Assembly: GCA_963920705.1 (NCBI GenBank)
Contig: OY987230.1
Location: forward strand, 7,883,185 to 7,947,184
Length of the DNA stretch: 64,000 nucleotides
Direction: 5' to 3'
Source of the DNA: Odiellus spinosus
Lineage: Eukaryota; Arthropoda; Arachnida; Opiliones; Phalangiidae
The notes under the pieces are model-generated. The model was not told the origin of the DNA, did no database searches, and saw nothing but the letters and a program-made list of their open reading frames with translations. Position numbers and translations under genes: made by a program. How positions within the stretch are numbered: the first letter of the stretch is position 1; each line of letters begins with the position of its first letter. Below are positions 56,676 to 64,000 of the stretch, piece after piece.

Positions 56676-56806
56676 AGTGAAGCTGTCACGGAATTTCCAT
56701 GAACCCCAAATGGAAACTGGGTAACATTTTCGGAAATATCGTTAAAAAACGATTCAAAATATATATACGTATTACCTCGACATTAAAAATATATTTTACA
56801 ATCGGC

Positions 56807-56856
<50 letters not shown>

Positions 56857-57325
56857 CGCAATACTACGTCATGGCACTATGGTCGCCTGGCTTTGTAGAA
56901 CGTACAGTTGAATCTCGCGCGTTCTGGCACCAATGATAAGGTCGCTTTTGCGTGGTCTTTTTTAAATAGTGCACTTAAAGGCCTAGGATTACTTGTGCCT
57001 GTCACCCTGGAAACAAACTCACCCTCCAGGCTTTCTCTTGCCTTGCTACCCAAGGGGAAGCTCAGAAGGTGAGCCCACTTCCAGTGAAACAGGCAGGTGA
57101 CAGGCAGAAGAAATCCTAGGCCTTTAATAAAGAAAGTTCTACCTTTCATATGAAAATTGTCGTCAATTACTTTTTATAAATAAAACTACGTCATATATCG
57201 GAAAAAACATATCCTTATATAATTGTAATTTTCATTTTAAAGTTTCTTTAGAACGCGTCAACCCAAAGAAATAAAGTTTTGAATAAGGTATTTTAATAAT
57301 ATGATAAAACTGTGAGAGACTAACT
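56676..57325 (-). mobile_element. Family F TTAA element copy 3, with A42 run and nested Q
   Basis: TTAA at 56672-56675 and again at 57326-57329. Blocks run in the reverse order of copy 2 (CCCCGCAATACTACGTCATG, CGCGCGTTCTGG, AAAGTTTCTTTAGAACGCGT). An A42 run at 56811-56852 replaces the T-rich patch of copy 2. Confidence 0.68.
56979..57123. mobile_element. Element Q: 145-bp GC-rich TTAA MITE
   Basis: TTAA at 56975-56978 and 57124-57127. Ends AGGCCTAGGATT and complement, with an inner pair CCTGTCACC and GGTGACAGG. Markedly richer in GC than its surroundings. The frame at 56877-57149 is incidental. Confidence 0.82.
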
Positions 57326-57329
57326 TTAA

Positions 57330-58166
57330 AGGAATGGTGCGGTGTTAAAATATTTTTGCTGCAAACCCTTTAGTTAAACTCAAAGCCAATTTTTCAAGTG
57401 TTAAAAAAAATTAAAATTAAGTATATTTTTAAATAAACAATTAAAACAAATTACATTGAGGGCACATAGGCGCCCGTATGAAGCTTTCCTGTAAAGCAAG
57501 AGCGCATTCGATACGTCACTTCAAGGTTTTTATTTCGGCAATAATCTGATTGGCCAAAGTAACTTGGCTCAGCTTTTACTCAATGGTAAAGTTGACTACT
57601 ACGCGCTTGAACGTTAAATCGACGACAGGTTATAACGGCAGTGCTCGCCAGTCTAACGAACGGGACGCCGACTGAAGGAGCATCTAACCCCGGTAAGCCG
57701 TAGCCTAGGCCTAACTCCGTCGGCGATTCGGGTCTCGGAGAGTATCGTCATGCCGCGAATAGATCCGTTTGAAGTTGAACCCGTGTACCATATAAAAACT
57801 TAGTCCAAACCGAGAACTAAAATTTTTGCATTCTTTTATAATACAACTTGGCATTTTGAACTTTCTTTAAAACAACACCGATTAAAAAACGAAGGATTCT
57901 AGACTTTACTGTCTCAGACTCTCTCCCCTCGGAGTCTCATTTCATTGGTTTATAAGTTATTTCTATTGGCCTATCAGATTGCTAGCCTGGCCAAGCACGA
58001 CAGAGAAGTTTAGAATTAGGGGAAAAAGGGCCACGTCCATACTAAATTTATTTTTAACTATAAAATTATTATTATTATTAAAAATTAATTTTGAGTTATA
58101 AATTTCTGTTGCCAAGAGTGCTATTGACCCTTAGAGGCAAAAAAACTTTATGGGTGAACCATTCCT
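57330..58166. mobile_element. Element L: 837-bp TTAA element (tentative)
   Basis: TTAA at 57326-57329 and 58167-58170. Short ends AGGAATGGT and complement. The interior at 57480-57980 is unusually rich in GC and non-repetitive; no coding frame or known motif was recognised in it. Confidence 0.5.
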
Positions 58167-58364
58167 TTAAGAAATCAGGTACAGCAGAGAGAAATATATT
58201 TCAATATTTCTGGAACTAATGAAATAAAGAACCTCATACGAAATTGAAAGGAATATTAGAAATATGAAGATTATATAAAATTAAATTAAGTTACGGAGAA
58301 ATGTGGTTAAATATTGGAAAAATATTGGAAGTCTAGCAAGCATACATATAAGAAATTGAGGAAA

Positions 58365-58925
58365 ATGAATAACTTAGGATATCCATTGATAACTAAGCTT
58401 TTTTCCGATATTTTAACTAAGCTTTTTTCAGATATTTTAATCTCGGATAAATAGGCTGTTAATAATAAACCACAAATTATAGAAACAGACGCGTATCAAA
58501 TGGATACGTATTATACGGAGATAAAATTTAAAGCTTGATTAATAAACAAATTACGCGTTTATTCAAACGGATAACGCGAAGATAAAAATACCTTTCTCGA
58601 AATCCGTGTAGAATGAAATATATCATATTTTGATCTAAATTGAAAGGAACAGCGACTAAATGACTACATTCTAGCTTCGAGATCTCAATTTGGGTTAAAA
58701 TCCGCGAAGAAACTCGAGTTTCAAATTGTTCTTATCGGCGAATGAATAACTCTTATAATGTATCAATTTCCTATAACAATGAGTACGAATAAAACGTTTG
58801 CCTTGCATTCAGATGCATTCACTCAAATAAGAAATAGATATGTTTTCGCGAACGGATAATATCTGATTGACATTCACGATAGCCTTATTCAATTAACAAA
58901 AGTTATACGAATTCCCAGCTCTAGA
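58365..58925 (-). repeat. Family N dispersed repeat, copy 2
   Basis: Inverted relative of 8352-8858, with an extra local duplication of CTAAGCTTTTTTCxGATATT near 58398-58440. Confidence 0.65.
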
Positions 58926-59370
58926 TGAAATGAATATAAAACTTTATCGAATCTCGCGGGGAATCTATCTACTTTGTTCTTTAAAATGAGACGACTTAGG
59001 CCTATATATAAGGCTCGATATTTCCAGGAACAATTCGCCAAGCTGGCATATTTCGAATTAAAACTGACTTGGCTACTTTATCGGCCGCGCACGTCATCGA
59101 ATTTATACCAGACTGCCTGAGACTGGCGAACTTTAAAGGGATGGCGAAAATAATGTTATTTATCGAATTTTCTACTAAAAATCGATAGAGGCTATCTTTA
59201 ATAAAATCCCCTCGAAACGAGCTTTCGCGCGTGCGATTTTGAGAGTGAAACTAATCAAACCTTAGATTAAGCGTGAAACAAAATGCGCGCCAAAGCGCGT
59301 GTCGCGGGGATTTAACCGAAACCAAAGGTGTAGGCTTTTTTGATTGGTGGCGCTGGATAAACTGCAATAA
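58926..59370. other. Intergenic, nothing recognised
   Basis: Somewhat richer in GC near 59210-59330. No gene or repeat seen. Confidence 0.4.
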
Positions 59371-59662
59371 AAGCTGCGTTCATACTAAGATTTGGAATCG
59401 ATTTAACCCGTTTTAAAACGTTTTGCTGGAATAGTGTGAAAGGGACACCGTCTTTTCTCGAATCGATTTGATTCGAAAATGGTTCGGGAACCAGTTTCGT
59501 ACCGATTCAATTTCAACAACCTATAGATGAAGCTACAATAAAACGATTTATGAAGATAATGCGTGAACACGCGACGCTTAAAACAATTCCTGGCATTTTT
59601 GAATATCGGTTTGATTTCACCGTTTCAAACCGATTAAGAAATGCAAGTGTGACCGTATAGCT
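59371..59662 (+). mobile_element. Family C MITE copy 8
   Basis: Nearly full length, from AGCTGCGTTCATACTAAGAT to GTGTGACCGTATAGCT. Confidence 0.82.
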
Positions 59663-59849
59663 AAATTGAATGCTAAAATCTAATTATTTGCACAATTTAG
59701 AGTTAGTTAACTTCGCAAAGGTTTCCATTTTAAATAATAATAATAACATTAGTTCTTTTTTGACGTATCTAATTTAAAAATAATTCGTTATAGGTAATTA
59801 AACCGAATAAAATAACCATTTCAAATCGAATAAAATAATAACCGATTAA

Positions 59850-60345
59850 AAACTTTACGGTGAATAGAGCTCTGAATCGGATAATCATTATCTTCAGTTT
59901 TTCATATTTTTTCAGATATTTATTTCCGGTTTGATTTTTTTGTGAATAAACAAGTTCGGATAAAAGATAATGGATGTAGGGTTTATCCGAAAATAAACGT
60001 TTGAAGCTTTATCTATTAACAAGTTACACCAATTAAAACGTGTAACAATGGATAAGAAAAGTCAATTCTCAGACTTCGTAGAAAATAAAACAATAAAAGT
60101 AAACTTTTAGGTATAAATTTTGTTCATTATTTTTGGAGAAAATATAGGTTTTTAATTGTTCTTATCCGAACGTATAACTCGGATAATATTCTAGGATAAG
60201 TTGCAATTTTTGTATAAAAAGAGTCTATACGAGTATTTTTTTTATATTTTATATTTGGATAAGTCTATTTTTAACCGAATGGATAATATCAGAATTTAAT
60301 TTGGTAGATCTATCCAATTAATAAAGGTTATACAAATTCCGAACT
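59850..60345. repeat. Diverged family N-like repeat
   Basis: Starts near TAGAGCTCTGAATCGGATAA and ends near AGGTTATACAAATTCCGAAC. The GGATAATATC and TTATCCGAA themes of family N are repeated inside. Confidence 0.5.
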
Positions 60346-60954
60346 ATATTGTGAATGGATTTGATTAAAATATGTTGTTTATAGTCATATATCTTTTAAA
60401 GACCTAGCTATAGAACAAATTGCACCCCAGCTAGCTACAATCAAATCTATACGAAATACGGATGTCAAAATTAATCGGTATGTAAGAGGGCGATTTAATT
60501 AGATGTGACAAAAGCAGGCAGCAAAATTGCCAGATGGAATTAACATCGGGATATCAACAGATTATAATTAAAACACCTGCCAACAACAATCTTTCCAGGG
60601 CTAACCCCCCCCCCCCCCCATAAAACCCAAGCAATTCTTGCAATTCTCTCGTAATAATTATGGCAAAATACTCGAATATTCGAGATATAGATCAATGCCC
60701 CCAACATCTTTTGATTGTTTTGCAATAGAATATTTTTCTATTTCTACGATAAAGGAGAGTTAAAGTCATTGTACATTTGGAAAGAGAACGTTGGATTGGA
60801 AATTTATCAAAATTGGAGATCTTAAAGGTCAAGTCTTTCAAAAATTTGGTTTAAATTTGGAAATGCATTAAAAATTATATAATAAGAACAATAAAATTGA
60901 AATCGTCTCGAAATATCAACCTTAAATTGTATTTTCCTGACAGTTATATCAATT
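60346..60954. other. Intergenic with a C15 run
   Basis: C run at about 60605-60619. No gene or repeat member seen. Confidence 0.45.
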
Positions 60955-61160
60955 ATAATATTCATTGCCCCTTTTTTTGAACCGTTAGATCAATTTAAAT
61001 TCCTTGGCCTTTTTCTGACCCGGTAGATCATTTTAAAATTTCATTATCCCTTTTTCTAAACCGTTATACCAATTTAAAAAAGTCATTGGACTTCTTTCTG
61101 AGCCTTTATTTCAATTTAAAAATACCTTCGTCAATTTTCTGACCCGCCAGATCAATTTAT
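60955..61160. repeat. Degenerate 41-bp tandem repeat, five units
   Basis: Units on the pattern 'ctgacccgttagatcaattta aaattycattgcccttttt', with drifting sequence. Confidence 0.7.
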
Positions 61161-61166
61161 TCTGGC

Positions 61167-61503
61167 CAGAAGCCGATGAAACCCTCCTTTGAAGGCTACT
61201 GCTCTAATGTTCGATATAGCGCTCCTCTCTGTATGGGTAAAATTCACAATTTTACGAGATCGGAGGGGTCCTACTTCATACCCCCTGTCTACGGAAAACT
61301 GGAAATTCTCTCTCTCCACAAACGACAACGTTTTTTTGACGAACTCCAAGGCTGCTAGAGATATTCGCTCGACGAACTCCCGCTCCGAAAATATCTACAG
61401 TTAGGAGGCGTGCGAATCGCGCTTTTTGAAACTAACCCATAAAGAGAGGGGTAGACAAGACCCGGGAGTAATAGACTTCAAAGGAGGCTTTCATCGGCTT
61501 CTG
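61167..61503 (+). mobile_element. Family D MITE, copy 3
   Basis: 337 bp with CAGAAGCCGATGAAACCCTC ends. The flanking 7-mers TTCTGGC and GTCTGGC match at six of seven bases. Confidence 0.83.
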
Positions 61504-61774
61504 GTCTGGCTCAGTTCAGTTCTTAGATCTTCAAGAAACTGGCAAAACCCGCAATGAAGGCAAATTTCGAAAAGATGGGTGAAATTTTGCCTAGCCTAGT
61601 TACAGGAATGTTCAATGTATTAGATATCACATTAATCTCTTAACACTTACCTAGCCTCTAAAACCGTTTGATAATTTCTTGACATTCTGTTTAATATCTC
61701 CGTGTTAAAGCTCTTAATTTCAAATTACCCGCCTTATACTTAGTGCGTCAATAACCCTAGGTTTTGTTGTTCAA

Positions 61775-62064
61775 AGGGAAAATGCAACCCAACATCAAGT
61801 GATTTTTTTATTGATTCCTTATCGTTTAAAGAGACCTAATAGTATAAAAAAAGTATCAAAATAGGCTTAGCTGGATTAATTGACATCCTGAACTTCCCAT
61901 ATAATGACTTGCGACCAATGACATTGTTCGAAATTCCTTATATGGGGAATGCATGATCTCCATGAATCCAGCTAAGCCTATTTAGATGGTAAGTTTTACT
62001 GGTAGATTAGGTCTATTTAAACGATAAGGAATCTATAAAAAAAGTGTTAGGTTGCATTCTCCCT
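61775..62064. mobile_element. Family A fold-back MITE copy 8
   Basis: Left AGGGAAAATGCAACCCAACA after a decayed TTCA; right ...GGTTGCATTCTCCCT then TTAA (62065-62068). Both arms have internal deletions. Confidence 0.78.
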
Positions 62065-62068
62065 TTAA

Positions 62069-63074
62069 AGATGAAAAATATGGAAACTCGATTTTGAAAT
62101 GTTTATTCTTTCGTTAGGCCTCGTCTGTATTCGAGTTGCTCGAGTCTCAAGCTCCTATCTTCTCCACAACAGCAGCGGGCCAATGCAACTAGAATCTATA
62201 GCGAGTAGCACGGAGGCAAAGAGAAAATGGCTCCCTATTTTTATTGATTCACGAGAGAACCAAAGGACAGGATTAGGTCCTAGCTCGAAGAAAGATAGTG
62301 GCTTTCCCATTACGAGTCGCGGGGATCGAGTCACCGACTTAGGGTGCATGCCTCCTTTTCTTTTCTTAAGCCTGGTTCGTACCCATCTAAAAAAATGAGT
62401 TTTTTTTCTTTGACAAGACTTTAAAGGGAGGGTGATGAAGTTTTTTTTTGTTTTATTGATTATATATTAGTAAATCTCATGGCCGTCGCAAGCTCAGCCC
62501 TTTTAGGTCGAGGAGGCCAACACTCTTGAATTCGTTGTACAAATGAGTTCATTTTGATTTCGAACTCTTGCGAAAACTCGAGTTCAGCCTAGCGTAAAGA
62601 GTTCAAAACATTTGTACACCTAAGTTTGCGAAGGTCCGCCACCTTGTTTAAGGTACGAGGCAAAGCAAATTTGAGTTAGGGCTAAACAAACTTTAGGAAT
62701 TGTCTGCTAAAATTAAGTGTTTAACTGCATACTAAAAAAAATCTAAAGAAACAATTTATTTCATCTTCACCCTCCATTTAACAAGGGGAGTAAAAATCAG
62801 GAGTAAATAATAAACGAAATTGTTTATTCAATTAAAGTAAAACTAAATTACTTCTATAATGAGCATGGTTCTTTATGATTAGCGAGTGGAGCATGTTAGA
62901 AGGATCATTATTAAGTTATATTTTTAGTTTTATATAACTTTCTTTAGACTGTAATATTCTTGGGAATTAATTTCAATTGTTATCAATCTGGGCAATTTTT
63001 TTTTTTTTTTTTTTTTTTTATACATTAACTCACTGATTTACTCAATCTTTCATACAATAAGGGAGGGTCAAGCC
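62069..63074. other. Intergenic, nothing recognised
   Basis: Opposing frames at 62099-62398 (+) and 62155-62349 (-) lack domains. T run near 62998-63019. Confidence 0.4.
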
Positions 63075-63078
63075 TTAA

Positions 63079-63491
63079 AGGGAGAATGCAACCTAACAAT
63101 TTTTTATCCTTATCGTTTAAATAGGCCTAGTCCACTTATAAAAATATTACACTAGAAATAAATTTAAAACTTACCACGAAAACAGGCTTAGCTGGCTTGA
63201 TTCATGGAGATAATCAATTTCTTCACATTGATGGCTCAGGGACCAATCGAATGTTATTTGTAGTCTAATGAAGATCTCGCCTTAACGACGACCCTTTTTC
63301 ATTGGTCGATAACCCATCAATGCGAAGAAATTCAGGATCTTCGCGCATGCATCCAACTAAGCTTTTTTTGGATAAGTTTTAAATTAATTTCAAGTTAAAT
63401 CCTTGTTTGTATTTTTTTACTGGTGGATTAGGCCTATTTAAACGATAAGGAATCAATCAAAAGTCACTTGTTATTAGGTTGAATTTTCCCT
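63079..63491. mobile_element. Family A fold-back MITE copy 9
   Basis: TTAA on both sides (63075-63078 and 63492-63495), ends AGGGAGAATGCAACCTAACA and ...GGTTGAATTTTCCCT. Full-length centre. Confidence 0.82.
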
Positions 63492-63495
63492 TTAA

Positions 63496-63749
63496 AAATA
63501 TTTGATCCTTTGGAAAAAATATATAATAAAAAAGTGATAAAATTATTGTTCATTTTTCACATTTTTCCCAATATACCAACGGTAAAGAATTGAACAATGT
63601 ATTTTGTCGCGCGCTATACCAGATAGATTGACGACCGGTATACCAGTTAGAAAGTCGTAAGACTAGTAATCAAGACCACGTTAGAAACTAATTTGATACA
63701 AACGTGAAAGAAGTATAACGAAAAAAAAGGGTTAAGGGCGGCTTTCTCA

Positions 63750-63781
<32 letters not shown>

Positions 63782-64000
63782 TTCTTCTAATTCTCTTCGA
63801 ATCCTAGTCGAGCTCTTCTCAAACGTACTAGTGCGGGGACTGTCCCCCTTGAAAGCTTACTGACCCGTTTCGCGCGAAAGAAAAACCCAACTCGCAAAAG
63901 AAAAGCCACGAGTTCTAGATGATAGAAGCTAGAGAAAATAGAGAAGAATCGACCGGCTCGAACCAAACAGCTTAAATGGCAGACTGACGCCCATTTCGCA
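63496..64000. other. Right edge, nothing firmly recognised
   Basis: T run near 63759-63777, then a pyrimidine-rich and GC-richer end. It might be near a gene outside the window, but no exon is visible. Confidence 0.35.

Noticed and set aside
56811..56852. A42 run as the tail of a retroposed gene or SINE
   Set aside because: The sequence on both sides belongs to family F, and copy 2 has a T-rich patch at the same place, so local slippage explains it.
62099..62398. 99-codon frame and its antisense 64-codon frame
   Set aside because: Overlapping open frames on both strands without any domain are typical of chance.

Overview
The window looks like an AT-rich, intron- and repeat-laden stretch of an invertebrate animal nuclear genome. 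The evidence is four spliced minus-strand exons with GT..AG boundaries that fit a PRRT3/PRRT4-like (proline-rich transmembrane) protein, no operon-like gene packing, no bacterial signals, and dozens of short DNA-transposon derivatives. The species cannot be read from the sequence.

Layout. Positions 325-3890 hold the 3' part of the PRRT-like gene, transcribed leftward and probably continuing past the left edge. Its largest intron carries two transposon derivatives. Positions 4711-8055 hold a 3.3-kb fold-back transposon: two almost identical 1212-bp inverted arms around a 921-bp loop. A DDE_Tnp_4-type transposase gene with a SWIM zinc-finger end runs from the loop into the left arm. It has lost its N-terminus at the arm junction and has a TGA near its C-terminus; the right arm is an inverted second copy of the gene's 3' third. 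I found no other convincing protein-coding gene from 8 to 64 kb. A TATA/CCAAT arrangement near 16.7 kb on the minus strand could be a distant promoter.

The rest is mostly non-autonomous DNA elements, which I lettered because I cannot match them to a database. TTAA-flanked families: A (nine copies, ends AGGGAGAATGCAACC), E, F, L and Q. Families with 7-bp target duplications and CA...TG ends: B (three copies), D (three) and K (one). Family I has 8-bp duplications and hAT-type ends (three copies). Families C and H share their terminal sequence (nine and three loci). Family G is a small inverted-repeat element, and in one copy its interior has grown into a 46-unit satellite. There is one TA-flanked mariner-type hairpin and one 226-bp solo LTR. 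Families J, M, N and R are dispersed repeats with unclear ends. Many copies are nested, which gives a relative order of insertion and in several cases an 'empty site' within the window.

Tandem arrays are also prominent: a 31-bp AT-rich array that seems to reverse orientation (40.3-41.7 kb), 34-42-bp units (18.9-19.9 kb), 38-bp units (45.4-45.8 kb), 89-bp units (55 kb) and a long GA microsatellite. Intervals with nothing recognisable are listed so the map is continuous.
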